The notes under the pieces are model-generated. The model did not search any database. It saw only the letters and a program-made list of their open reading frames with translations, and was not told the origin of the DNA. The position numbers and the translations under genes were made by a program. From JBAVQS01 sp049694275 (lineage in GTDB: Bacteria; Chloroflexota; Anaerolineae; UBA4142; SHND01), in contig JBAVQS010000301.1 of assembly GCA_049694275.1 (NCBI GenBank), positions 1 through 33,551 on the forward strand: a stretch of 33,551 nucleotides of DNA, given 5' to 3'. This document shows positions 9,141 through 16,881 of the stretch, in pieces. How positions within the stretch are numbered: the first letter of the stretch is position 1; each line of letters begins with the position of its first letter.

Positions 9141-9551
9141 CTAATCCATCCGTGGTTTAAACTTGACGAGCGTGATTTCGTCCGTGAGCCGGTCAAAAGT
9201 CGCCATCACCGGCATGTCACAGTGCACCTCATCAGGATCACATCCGACGATATTCGTCATCATCTGAACCCCTTCCTCAAGGCGCACGATGGCGATCACG
9301 AATGGCATGTCGCCGATAAAGGCGGAAGGGGCATTGCTCCGGACGACGCTGAACGAATACACCGTTGCCCTGCCCGACGCCTCCACCCAGTCGAGGCGCT
9401 CTGAAAAGCAGAACGGGCAGTAGAGGCGCGGGTAAAAGATCGCGCGCTCGCAGTCATGGCACCTTTGAATCAGGAGTCTGTCCTGGCGCGCGGCATCCCA
9501 AAAGGGCGCGGCCCACGGATCGATCGGCGGAACCGGTTTTCCTGTCTCCAT
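9141..9551 (-). CDS. DUF35 Zn-ribbon/OB-fold protein, partner of the adjacent thiolase-fold protein
   Basis: This 136-residue protein has a rubredoxin-like zinc ribbon (CHDC at about 31-34 and CPFC at about 45-48) followed by the OB-fold half with VYSFSVVRSNAPSAF and PFVIAIVRLEEGVQMM, both standard for DUF35. These proteins bind thiolase-superfamily partners and are thought to channel or bind acyl-CoA; ChsH2 contains one fused to a MaoC domain and activates the Ltp2 aldolase. The start at 9551 has GAGGT upstream. It lies 18 nt after the thiolase-fold gene and 14 nt before MaoC, so stoichiometric co-expression is expected. Confidence 0.92.
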   Translation of the reverse strand: METGKPVPPIDPWAAPFWDAARQDRLLIQRCHDCERAIFYPRLYCPFCFSERLDWVEASGRATVYSFSVVRSNAPSAFIGDMPFVIAIVRLEEGVQMMTNIVGCDPDEVHCDMPVMATFDRLTDEITLVKFKPRMD

Positions 9552-9569
9552 GTTTGACCTCTGCCCAGG

Positions 9570-10757
9570 TTAGGCAATCACGTTGCCCAGAATCGTCACG
9601 TGCGCGTCGACATACGTGCCACCGGTCGCCGTCTCGACTGCAAACCGCGCGTTCGCCACCTGCCGCGCGCCCGCGCGGCCGAGTAACTGCCGCGCCGCCT
9701 CGACCAGCACGGCAACCCCGCCGCCCGCGGCCGTATGTCCCTGCGAGAGCATCCCGCCGTTCGTCGTCATCGGCAGCTTGCCTCCCGGGCCGGTATGACC
9801 CGCCATCACAAACTCGCCCGCCTGGCCCCGCCGGCAAAACCCCAATTCCTCCAGCGCGATGAGTTGAAACACCGGATACGAGTCGTAAATCTCGGCGAGG
9901 TTAATGTCCGCCGGCCCGATGCCCGCCTCTGCAAACGCATCCGCCGCCGCCGCCGCATACCCAAACCGCGCGAGGTCGGGGTCCTGGGACAGCGCAAAGT
10001 GCGTCACGCGCGACCCTTCGCCCAGCAGGTACGCCGGCCGCTCCGTAAGCTGTCGTGCGCGCTCCGCCGAGGTGATGATGAATGCCGACCCGCCATCGGC
10101 CAGCACGTTCGACTCTTTGGCGTGCAGCGGCGTCGAAAGCATCTTGGAGGCGAGGACCTCCTCAATCGTCAGCGGCTTGCGGAACATGGCATGGGGATTG
10201 AGCTCGGCCCATTTCCGATTCGAGACACATACCGCTGCGACCTGTTCGTCGGTGGTCCCGGTTTCATACTGGTAGCGCTGCGTAATCAGCCCGGCCACCG
10301 CCGAATAGTGCAAGCCATACGGCGCTTCCCACTGCGCCGAGATGCCCGCCGTGGCAAAGAGGTCGATGCCGCCCTGCGAGGTGACGCCAGTCCCCACCTT
10401 GTCGGCGTGCAGCGCCAGGATGCAGTTCGAGACGCCGGAAAGGATCAGGCTGGCGCCGATCTTGAGGATGGACGAACTGCTCGCGCCGCCCGCAAACACC
10501 TGGATATTGTTCCGGACCCGACCGCCCAGGCCCAGTTCCTCGACCACGCGGCTGCAAACAAGCTCGGTGTTGAACTGGGAGCTATAGAGGGCCGCGGTGG
10601 GCAGGACGGTGTCGATCTCATTCTTGTCGATGCCGGCGTCCCGGATCGCCAGCCGCGCGGATTCAATGGCGCTGTAGATTGCCGGGCGATCGGGAAAGCG
10701 GCCGGTCGGCACTTCGCCCACGCCGACAATCGCCGCCTGGCCCTTGAGCTTGCTCAT
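9570..10757 (-). CDS. Thiolase-fold lipid-transfer-protein-like enzyme, probable acyl-CoA aldolase
   Basis: This 395-residue protein of the SCP2-thiolase/Ltp branch opens with AAIVGVGEVPTGRFPDRPA and ends with NGGMLSQGHTAAGGG (the GH motif of the family) and YVDAHVTILG. The position normally holding the acyl-accepting Cys reads VFAGGASSSSILKIGASLI, with no Cys, and the second Cys loop is absent. Ltp2-type retro-aldolases likewise lack thiolase Cys and work with a DUF35 partner, which is encoded next. Retro-aldol cleavage of a tertiary 3-hydroxyacyl-CoA, releasing propionyl- or acetyl-CoA plus a ketone or aldehyde, is therefore more likely than thiolysis (inference). Start at 10757 overlaps the dehydrogenase stop by 4 nt. 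Confidence 0.88.
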   Translation of the reverse strand: MSKLKGQAAIVGVGEVPTGRFPDRPAIYSAIESARLAIRDAGIDKNEIDTVLPTAALYSSQFNTELVCSRVVEELGLGGRVRNNIQVFAGGASSSSILKIGASLILSGVSNCILALHADKVGTGVTSQGGIDLFATAGISAQWEAPYGLHYSAVAGLITQRYQYETGTTDEQVAAVCVSNRKWAELNPHAMFRKPLTIEEVLASKMLSTPLHAKESNVLADGGSAFIITSAERARQLTERPAYLLGEGSRVTHFALSQDPDLARFGYAAAAADAFAEAGIGPADINLAEIYDSYPVFQLIALEELGFCRRGQAGEFVMAGHTGPGGKLPMTTNGGMLSQGHTAAGGGVAVLVEAARQLLGRAGARQVANARFAVETATGGTYVDAHVTILGNVIA

Positions 10758-11917
10758 TGCGCCCCCTGCGCCGATTCACGCACATTCAAACCGAGCCCTT
10801 CGGCAATCGCGTTTTTCCAAACCAACACGCTCTCGCTCCCCCCCAGCAGCGCCAGCGCGTCTCGCACATAACGCTGCGCGTCATATTCCATCATGTACCC
10901 ATAGCCGCCGAGGATGTGCAGACACTGGAACGCCGCCTTGCGTGCAACCTGGACCCCGGACATGCCGGCGATGGCCGCTTGCACGGCGAATGGCTCATGC
11001 TCGTCTGCGAGCCAGCAGGCCTCGTGGAGCAAGAGCCGCGCGGCGCGCAGCTCGACGGAGATCTCGACCAGCATGTGCGCGACCGCCTCAAAGGCGGTCA
11101 GGGGCTGGCCGAACTGGACACGCGCCTGCGCATACTGAACAGCGTAATCGTATGCGCCCTGCGCAATGCCGACGCCGAGCGCGCCCGCTTCGATCTGCTC
11201 CAGGGCGCGAATCCCTGCCCACTGTCCCGCGCCTTGATTCAGCCCATTTACCCCGCCCAGCAGGTCTTCTGCCGGGACGTGGACGTTTTCGAACCGGACA
11301 TGGCAAAGGCTCACGCCGCGGGCGCCAAGCTGTGGGATCGCACTCTGCACGACGCCCGGTGCGCGGGTAGGGACGAGGAATAGAGAGAGCCCGTCGCCGG
11401 TGCGCGCCGCCGTAATCATCCACTCCGCCTCTTGCGCCAGCGCCACATGCTTTTTCTCGCCGTTGAGAAGGAACCCTCCATTGTTAGGGGTGGCTCTGGT
11501 CTTGGCGGTTTCCGGCTCAGCGTCCACCGCCGATTCCGCGAGGGCGTAGGTGAGCACGCTTTCACCCCGCGATACCGCCGGGAGCAGGCGGGCCTGCTGT
11601 TCCTGGCTCCCCCACTGCGACAGCGTTCGACCGCCGCGCAGCGCCGAACCCGCATACGCCATCGCGAGCGCGGGCGCAACCGCGGCGAGCTCCTCCACGA
11701 CCAGCGCCGCCCCCAGAAGGTTTTCGCCCGCGCCCCCCCAAGCCGGGGGCACGTTTAGCTCGCAGAACCCGAGATCCGCCAGCCCCTTGAGTAGCTTGCC
11801 GGGAAACGCGGCCTGCGCGTCCAGTTCGCGCGCGGTCTCGCGCGGGCACTCGTTCGCCGCGTATTTGCGAACCGTATCGCCAATGGCCGCCTGCTCGTCC
11901 GTCAATCGGAAATTCAT
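10754..11917 (-). CDS. Acyl-CoA dehydrogenase (second of two)
   Basis: This 387-residue enzyme has full family landmarks: the TDEQ N-terminus, LTYALAESAVDAEP in the substrate strand, ARVQFGQPL (FAD/dimer Arg loop), and a C-terminal GGYGYMMEYDAQRYVRD with the Glu at the catalytic-base position. It would introduce the alpha-beta double bond into a CoA ester. It overlaps the thiolase-fold gene by 4 nt. It lies 67 nt after the CoA-ligase stop, and that gap contains what looks like a spare ligase C-terminus. Which of the two dehydrogenases acts on the primary substrate cannot be told. Confidence 0.92.
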   Translation of the reverse strand: MNFRLTDEQAAIGDTVRKYAANECPRETARELDAQAAFPGKLLKGLADLGFCELNVPPAWGGAGENLLGAALVVEELAAVAPALAMAYAGSALRGGRTLSQWGSQEQQARLLPAVSRGESVLTYALAESAVDAEPETAKTRATPNNGGFLLNGEKKHVALAQEAEWMITAARTGDGLSLFLVPTRAPGVVQSAIPQLGARGVSLCHVRFENVHVPAEDLLGGVNGLNQGAGQWAGIRALEQIEAGALGVGIAQGAYDYAVQYAQARVQFGQPLTAFEAVAHMLVEISVELRAARLLLHEACWLADEHEPFAVQAAIAGMSGVQVARKAAFQCLHILGGYGYMMEYDAQRYVRDALALLGGSESVLVWKNAIAEGLGLNVRESAQGAQ

Positions 11918-11984
11918 CGTCGGGTTAGGCGTTCGTACGCGCCTGATCGCGCCGCCGCCGCTTGAGGGTTTTGCCAGAAGGGAC

Positions 11985-13706
11985 TCATGTTATACCCTCT
12001 CTTTTTCTTTCCATCTCATCGCGCAGCAGGCGCTTGAGAATTTTGCCGACCGGATTTCTTGGGAGGGTCTGGGTCAAGACCAGTTTTTCCGGCAGCTTGT
12101 AGACGGCGATGTCTTTGGTCTTTAAATAATCCACAATCTCTTCGAGTGTGACCGTCTGGTCTTTTTTCGGTGCAACCACGACGCAGACCTTTTCGCCCAT
12201 CCGCTCGTCCGGATAGCCGACCACGGCCACCTCGGCGACCTTGGGGTGTCCCTGCACCAGTCCTTCGATCTCTTCAGAAGAGATGTTGTTTCCACCACGG
12301 ATAATCACGTCCTTGACCCGGCCGACAAAGCGATACGTGTTAAGGTTGGTCCCCTGCCCGCCGATCTCGAACAGGTCCCCGGTATAGAAATACCCGTCCT
12401 GGTCGAATGCCTTGGCGGTCAGGTCCGGCCGCTTGTAATATCCCGAAAAGATTCCGGGGCCCTTGATGGCCATCTCGCCCGGAACTCTCGGCCTGGTAAT
12501 CACCTGCTTGGTCGCGGGGTCTACGAGCTTGGTGCTCATCTGCGCGGCGACCCGCGATGCCCATTTGTATTCCGGCACGCCAAAGCGCGGGAAATACTGC
12601 GCGCGTTCGACCGGGTCCGGCAGCTCTTTCGGCCCGCTCGTAAAGGACGCCCCCTCGTTCGAGCCAAAGATATTGATGACGTACTTGTTGTACTTTTCCT
12701 GGTACTGCGTCACCATCCAAGGCGAGAGCGGGGCTGAGCCAGAGCCGATGTTCTTGATCGTGCTCAGGTCGGTCTTTTCCAGAATGGCCGGCTGCATCAA
12801 CAGCATATTCAAGAGCGCCGGCGGCGTGACGGTATAGTTGATCTTTTCAGCCGGAATCTGGCCGAGGAAAACGGGGAGCGAAAAGGGCTGGTGCATCACC
12901 AGCTTGCCGCCCAGGATCAGCCACGGAATCAGCATACCGCCAATGCCCGCCATGTTGACGAGCGGGAAGGGATTGAGCAGGTTACAGCCCGGCTCGAGCT
13001 CACAGCCATCAATCGAAGCATACGCAATCCAGATCCAGTGATTGTGACTGCGCGGCACCCCTTTGGGCTCCGCCTCCGTCCCCGAAGTCCAGCAGATGGT
13101 GAAAATATCGTTCGCCGTGACGGTTGTGCGGGCGAGGTAATCCCGGAGCGGTTGGAGGTCGCGCGGCTTTGTGAGCAAGTCGGTCAGCGAGAGCACCCCT
13201 TCGGGGAGGGAGTCGCCGAGCGCGACGAGGGTTTTCAGGCTCGCGAACTCGGGCTGGAGGCCGCGGGCCATATCGAGCAGGTTGAACCCGCTCAGGTTCG
13301 TGGTAGTGATCAGGGCCTTGGCCTCGGTCTGCCCGATGGTCTGCCGCAGCTCGTGCGTGCGGTATTGAACCGCCAGCGGGTTGACGATGAGCCCGATGCG
13401 AGCCGCGGCGAGGTAAACGATCGGCAGCTCTACGATGTTCGGGAGCATGACCATGAGGATGTCGTCCTTGACCAGCCCCGCCTCAAGCAACCCGGCGGCC
13501 AGCCGGTCCGCCTGTTCCGCCGCCTGGGCGAAGGTCAGGCGCTGGGGACCGCCCACGGTGAACTCGGCCCGGTTCGGCGCATCGACCAGCGCCACCGCGT
13601 CCGGCGCGTTCCGCACATCCTTTTCAAACCAGTCCAGGACTGTCTCGGCGCCCCACCAGCCTTTGCCGGTGTACTCGGCGATTTCCGCCTGCGAGCAGAG
13701 TATCAT
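11985..13706 (-). CDS. AMP-forming acyl/aryl-CoA ligase (EntE-like branch)
   Basis: This 573-residue adenylate-forming enzyme has the P-loop-like A3 motif TSGTEAEPKGVPRSHNH (about 213-229), the A5 segment FGSNEG, A7/A8 segments YFYTGDLFEIGG and GRVKDVIIRGGNNISSEEIE, and A10 NPVGKILKRLL with the catalytic Lys. It activates a carboxylic acid to the acyl-AMP and then the CoA thioester. The EGLVQGHPKVAEVAVVGYPD hinge region resembles 2,3-dihydroxybenzoate-AMP ligases, but the acid substrate cannot be read from sequence. Start at 13706 (MILCSQAEI) has GGAGAAG just upstream; the frame is open 16 codons further. The next ligase gene ends 67 nt upstream. Confidence 0.9.
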   Translation of the reverse strand: MILCSQAEIAEYTGKGWWGAETVLDWFEKDVRNAPDAVALVDAPNRAEFTVGGPQRLTFAQAAEQADRLAAGLLEAGLVKDDILMVMLPNIVELPIVYLAAARIGLIVNPLAVQYRTHELRQTIGQTEAKALITTTNLSGFNLLDMARGLQPEFASLKTLVALGDSLPEGVLSLTDLLTKPRDLQPLRDYLARTTVTANDIFTICWTSGTEAEPKGVPRSHNHWIWIAYASIDGCELEPGCNLLNPFPLVNMAGIGGMLIPWLILGGKLVMHQPFSLPVFLGQIPAEKINYTVTPPALLNMLLMQPAILEKTDLSTIKNIGSGSAPLSPWMVTQYQEKYNKYVINIFGSNEGASFTSGPKELPDPVERAQYFPRFGVPEYKWASRVAAQMSTKLVDPATKQVITRPRVPGEMAIKGPGIFSGYYKRPDLTAKAFDQDGYFYTGDLFEIGGQGTNLNTYRFVGRVKDVIIRGGNNISSEEIEGLVQGHPKVAEVAVVGYPDERMGEKVCVVVAPKKDQTVTLEEIVDYLKTKDIAVYKLPEKLVLTQTLPRNPVGKILKRLLRDEMERKREGIT

Positions 13707-13773
13707 TTTATTCTTCTCCTCGAGAACGTGGTGGGCAGCATTTTTGCCGCCCACGATTTTTCCAGCGCCGGCG

Positions 13774-15357
13774 CTAACCCCCGACGCGCCGGTCGTGCCC
13801 CGCCCAGAATTTCTCGCGCAGCTTTTTCTTGTCGAGCTTGCCCAGGTTCGTTACGGGAATCTGTTCCCAGAACTCGACCGATTTGGGGGCCATCAGGCTC
13901 CCCTTGCGCGCCTTGACAAATTCGATCAGTTCCGCCTCCGTCACTTGCTTGCCGGGATAGAGCACGACGATCGCCTTGACCGCTTCGCCCCACTTGGGGT
14001 CCGGCACGCCGAGGACGGCGGCGCCCTGAACCGCGGGATGCTCGAACAGCGCGTCTTCAATCTCGCGCGGGTAGACATTGAACCCGCCGCTGACGATCAT
14101 ATCCTTGGAACGGTCCACGATATACAGATAGCCGAACTCGTCCGCCCGGGCCAGGTCGCCGGTGTGCAGCCAGCCATCCTTGAGCGTCTTCGCCGTCGCC
14201 TCCGGGTTTTTGAAATAGCCCGCCATCATGTTCATCGGCTGTGCGATAATCTCTCCCACCTCGCCCGGGGGCACATCCCGGTCGTCCAGATCGACCAGCC
14301 GCACCCGAGTCGTCGCCGTCGGCCGCCCGCACGACGTGAGGATTCTCTTTTGCCGCTCCGGGTCATCCACTACATGCTCGTCGCGCGAGAGGGCCGAGAT
14401 CATCATCGGCGCTTCGGTCTGGCCGAACAACTGCGTCAGGATGGGGCCAAAGGTATCGAGCGCCTGCTTGAGCCGTTCCGCGGCGATCGGCGCTGCGCCA
14501 TAGATCAGGTTGCGCAGGCTGCGCGTATCATATTTTTTGAGATCGGGATGGTCGAGCAGCAGATAGAGCATGGTCGGCACAAAGAACGCGGTGGTAATCC
14601 GATTCTTTTCCGTCGCGGCGAGGAACTGCCCGGGATCATAATGGTCAAACAGCAGGCACGTGCCATCGCGCAGCAGGACGGGGAGGAGGAGCACGCCGCC
14701 CGCGTGGGTGAGAGGCGTGAGATACGCAAAGACCTCGCGGCGCTCGATGCCGAGCTCGAGCATCTCGAGGAGCACCGAATTGACCCAGGCGCGATGCGGG
14801 AGCATGACCCCCTTGGGCCGGCCGGTGGTGCCGCCCGTATAATAGATGCCGCACAAATCCTCCGGGTCGATGGCGACCTCGGGTGCGCGCGGCTCGCACT
14901 CGGCCATCAGCGTTTGCAAATGGAGATGCCCCGGCGGCACGGCCGTGGCGTCCGCGCTGACGCAGACAAAACGCTTGACCGTTTCGAGATGGGGGAGCAT
15001 CTCCCGGACGCGGGGGGCGAGCCGTTCGTGATAGACGAGCGTCGTGCACTCGGCATGGTTCATCATATAGACGAGATCGTTCGAGTGCAGGAGGACGGCG
15101 AGGGGCACGCGGACGGCGCCGAGCTTGGCCAGCGCGTATTCCGTAAAAATATACTCGGGACAGTTGACCATGAGAAAGGCGACGCGCTCGCCCTTCCGGA
15201 CGCCCATCCGCTCAAAGGCGTGCGCCAGGCGGTAGGCTTTATCGCGGAGCTCGCGATAGGTGATTGTGCGATCGCCTTGCTGGATCGCCACGTGGTTTGC
15301 GTAATGCGTCGTGCAGCTATCGTACAGATCGCCGACGACGGACGTAGGACCAATCAT
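13774..15357 (-). CDS. AMP-forming fatty-acid-type CoA ligase, first gene of the operon
   Basis: This 527-residue protein carries A3 YYTGGTTGRPKGVMLPHRAW, the A4-like LTPLTHAGG, A5 LFGQTEAPM, A7 GWLHTGDLARADEFG and A8 DRSKDMIVSGGFNVYPREIE. The C-terminus VTNLGKLDKKKLREKF supplies the A10 Lys. Its architecture is that of medium/long-chain acyl-CoA synthetases. Start at 15357 (MIGPTSVVGDL) has GGGGAGG about 8 nt upstream. As the promoter-proximal gene it probably performs the entry step. Two different ligases in one operon suggest either two related acids or activation both of the starting compound and of a ring-cleavage or chain-shortened acid later in the route (inference). Confidence 0.9.
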   Translation of the reverse strand: MIGPTSVVGDLYDSCTTHYANHVAIQQGDRTITYRELRDKAYRLAHAFERMGVRKGERVAFLMVNCPEYIFTEYALAKLGAVRVPLAVLLHSNDLVYMMNHAECTTLVYHERLAPRVREMLPHLETVKRFVCVSADATAVPPGHLHLQTLMAECEPRAPEVAIDPEDLCGIYYTGGTTGRPKGVMLPHRAWVNSVLLEMLELGIERREVFAYLTPLTHAGGVLLLPVLLRDGTCLLFDHYDPGQFLAATEKNRITTAFFVPTMLYLLLDHPDLKKYDTRSLRNLIYGAAPIAAERLKQALDTFGPILTQLFGQTEAPMMISALSRDEHVVDDPERQKRILTSCGRPTATTRVRLVDLDDRDVPPGEVGEIIAQPMNMMAGYFKNPEATAKTLKDGWLHTGDLARADEFGYLYIVDRSKDMIVSGGFNVYPREIEDALFEHPAVQGAAVLGVPDPKWGEAVKAIVVLYPGKQVTEAELIEFVKARKGSLMAPKSVEFWEQIPVTNLGKLDKKKLREKFWAGHDRRVGG

Positions 15358-15437
15358 GGTGCACCTCCCCGGTGAGGATTCGACGTTCCCGCGCCGCGGT
15401 TCCGGCCGCGCCAGGGGCCAAGGGCAGCCGGAAAACC

Positions 15438-15484
15438 ATAAAACTATTTCGGTTTTATAATACCACAACCGGATGATTTGTCAA
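15438..15484 (-). promoter_or_regulatory. Promoter of the catabolic operon with overlapping operator
   Basis: On the minus strand a consensus TTGACA (-35, plus-strand positions 15479-15484) is followed after 16 nt by TATTAT (-10, 15457-15462). Overlapping the -10 and start region is a perfect inverted repeat ATAAAAC-N7-GTTTTAT (15438-15458). This is a sigma-70-type promoter about 80 nt upstream of the first CoA-ligase start, with an operator placed to block initiation. The in-operon TetR protein is the obvious candidate to bind it (inference). Confidence 0.7.
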
Positions 15485-15523
15485 GCGGCGCGACGACTGA
15501 CCAGCCGGACCCGCTCCCGGCGA

Positions 15524-15988
15524 CTACTCCGACTCGTCATGCCGGCCCGTGGCTCGGATGTATTTGATGTACTGGACCCAGGGAAGCGCCCGGTGTACGG
15601 CTTTGTACAAATGCTCATCCGCCGTCCAGAACTCGCAGCCCAAACTTTCGGCGAGAGCCAGGTAGTAAGCGTCATAAACCTGGCTTTGCTTGAATCGCTT
15701 GGCCAACTCCCAGGCGCGTTCGTGCAAATCAGGCAAGAGCAAGAGCCGTACCTCTTGCGTCTGAGCCAGGAATTCGCGAAAGGCCAGTTCCGCAGCTTGA
15801 GCTGTGATCAGCTTGCGAGTGACATTGAGACGAATCGCCGAGAGTCCTTCAAAGATAAATAAGGTTGGCGCGACTAACTCCGTTTTCTCCTCGAGCCATC
15901 TTTGCCATTGCGCTTGAACCTGATCGCTTTCGGGCTCGGGCAGCACCAATTTGAGAGCGAGACTGGCGTCAATGCAAATTTGAGACAT
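15524..15988 (-). CDS. PIN-domain toxin (VapC-like ribonuclease)
   Basis: This 154-residue PIN-domain protein begins MSQICIDASLALKLVLPE. The acidic active-site set is visible: Asp7, Glu47 (IFEGLSAIR), Asp106 (VYDAYYLALAE) and Asp124 (FWTADEHLY). Such proteins are Mg-dependent RNases cutting tRNA or other RNAs, held inactive by their antitoxin. I chose the ATG at 15988 because it starts directly at the PIN beta-strand; the frame is open 21 codons upstream into the antitoxin. It overlaps the antitoxin gene by 20 nt, so translation is coupled. Confidence 0.9.
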   Translation of the reverse strand: MSQICIDASLALKLVLPEPESDQVQAQWQRWLEEKTELVAPTLFIFEGLSAIRLNVTRKLITAQAAELAFREFLAQTQEVRLLLLPDLHERAWELAKRFKQSQVYDAYYLALAESLGCEFWTADEHLYKAVHRALPWVQYIKYIRATGRHDESE

Positions 15989-16301
15989 GGCGTGCGCGCT
16001 CCTCTCGCAACTGGCGAACGGTTTCGGCCGAGTCGGGCATCCATTTTCCACGACGCTGCGCCAGGATCAGGCGACGCACGGCGGACGCGCGGTCCAGCGC
16101 CGCGAGGCGGTCTGACATATTGCGTGCAGGCAAGGGCGCCGCGCCCAGGCTCTGCAATAGCTCCAGGTCCTCGATCGAGACGACCGCCGCGACGGGGACT
16201 CCCCGGCGCTCGACGACGTATCGATCGCCTGTATAGCGAATCTTGGCGAGGATTTCGCCCACGCGCTGGTGCAAATCTGCCGCATTAATCCGGATAGCCA
16301 T
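15969..16301 (-). CDS. Phd/YefM-family antitoxin
   Basis: This 110-residue protein with the Phd/YefM fold reads IRINAADLHQRVGEILAKI then DRYVVERRGVPVAAVVSIEDLELL, the typical DNA-binding N-terminal domain. The remaining basic and acidic C-terminal half (residues about 60-110) would wrap the toxin. It precedes the PIN gene and has a GGGAG ribosome site 8 nt before the ATG. It likely represses its own promoter through the palindrome immediately upstream, at 16315-16332. Confidence 0.9.
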   Translation of the reverse strand: MAIRINAADLHQRVGEILAKIRYTGDRYVVERRGVPVAAVVSIEDLELLQSLGAAPLPARNMSDRLAALDRASAVRRLILAQRRGKWMPDSAETVRQLREERARHVSNLH

Positions 16302-16314
16302 AGGTCAACTCCCA

Positions 16315-16362
16315 ATTGATGAATTCATCAATCAGAATACCATGAGGGGCGACGCGTGTCAA
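16315..16362 (-). promoter_or_regulatory. Toxin-antitoxin promoter with 18-bp palindromic operator
   Basis: Minus-strand TTGACA (plus positions 16357-16362), a 17-nt spacer and TATTCT (16334-16339) form a near-consensus promoter. Directly downstream lies the perfect palindrome ATTGATGAATTCATCAAT (16315-16332), between the -10 and the antitoxin ribosome site. This position is classic for antitoxin autoregulation. Confidence 0.75.
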
Positions 16363-16412
16363 GCGATTGGCAGCACGGTTTCTTTTATCGCTCCGCGTCC
16401 ACCTTTCCGCTG

Positions 16413-16418
16413 TATAAT
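16413..16418 (+). promoter_or_regulatory. Possible -10 element for the stress-protein/HNH operon
   Basis: A perfect TATAAT lies 122 nt upstream of the ATG at 16540, but no convincing -35 hexamer stands 16-18 nt before it. The 238-nt gap between the antitoxin start and 16540 holds otherwise only the divergent toxin-antitoxin promoter. Confidence 0.35.
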
Positions 16419-16539
16419 TTATGGGGGCACATGGCCGTGCGTCTTATGCGCGGCGAATATACGCCATTCAATAACCTCAAGCGCAATCGCAACCACAACC
16501 CGCCCATATCCAACAGGGCAATCCCGAAGGAGATCATTT

Positions 16540-16881
16540 ATGATAATTGGAATCATACCCGATGTGGCGAGCGCCGAGACGCTGCTCAATAATCTCGCGG
16601 AAGCGGACTTTGATCGCAAGAGCATCTCGGTGATCTTGAAGGACCTCAAGCTACGCGCCAGGATCGCGGCCGATACCGGCCCGTTCAAAGGGGTGAACGC
16701 GGCGAACCTGGCCGCCAGGCTGGCCAAGATGGGCCTGTCCGGGCCGGATGCGCAGGCGTATGTCGATGCCGTGAACAACGGCGCGGCGTTTGTCGCCATT
16801 GCCCCGCCTGCGGCGTCACAGGCGGCGGCGGTTGAGATGATGAACGATTACAAACCCCAACTGGTCAAGGTGATCCCATGA
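16540..16881 (+). CDS. Small general-stress-like protein (GsiB/YflT-type N-terminal fold), uncertain
   Basis: This is a 113-residue protein starting MIIGIIPDVASAETLLNNLAEADFD. The pattern of a short beta-strand then AETLLNNLAEADFDRKSISVILKD is that of the ferredoxin-like fold of general stress protein 17M/YflT and related heat-induced proteins; the middle (FKGVNAANLAARLAKMGLSG) resembles the membrane-less variants of that group. No catalytic residues are apparent. The start is set by AAGGAG 7 nt upstream. It overlaps the following lipoprotein gene by 4 nt (ATGA), so the two are co-translated. Function is unknown. Confidence 0.65.
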   Translation: MIIGIIPDVASAETLLNNLAEADFDRKSISVILKDLKLRARIAADTGPFKGVNAANLAARLAKMGLSGPDAQAYVDAVNNGAAFVAIAPPAASQAAAVEMMNDYKPQLVKVIP

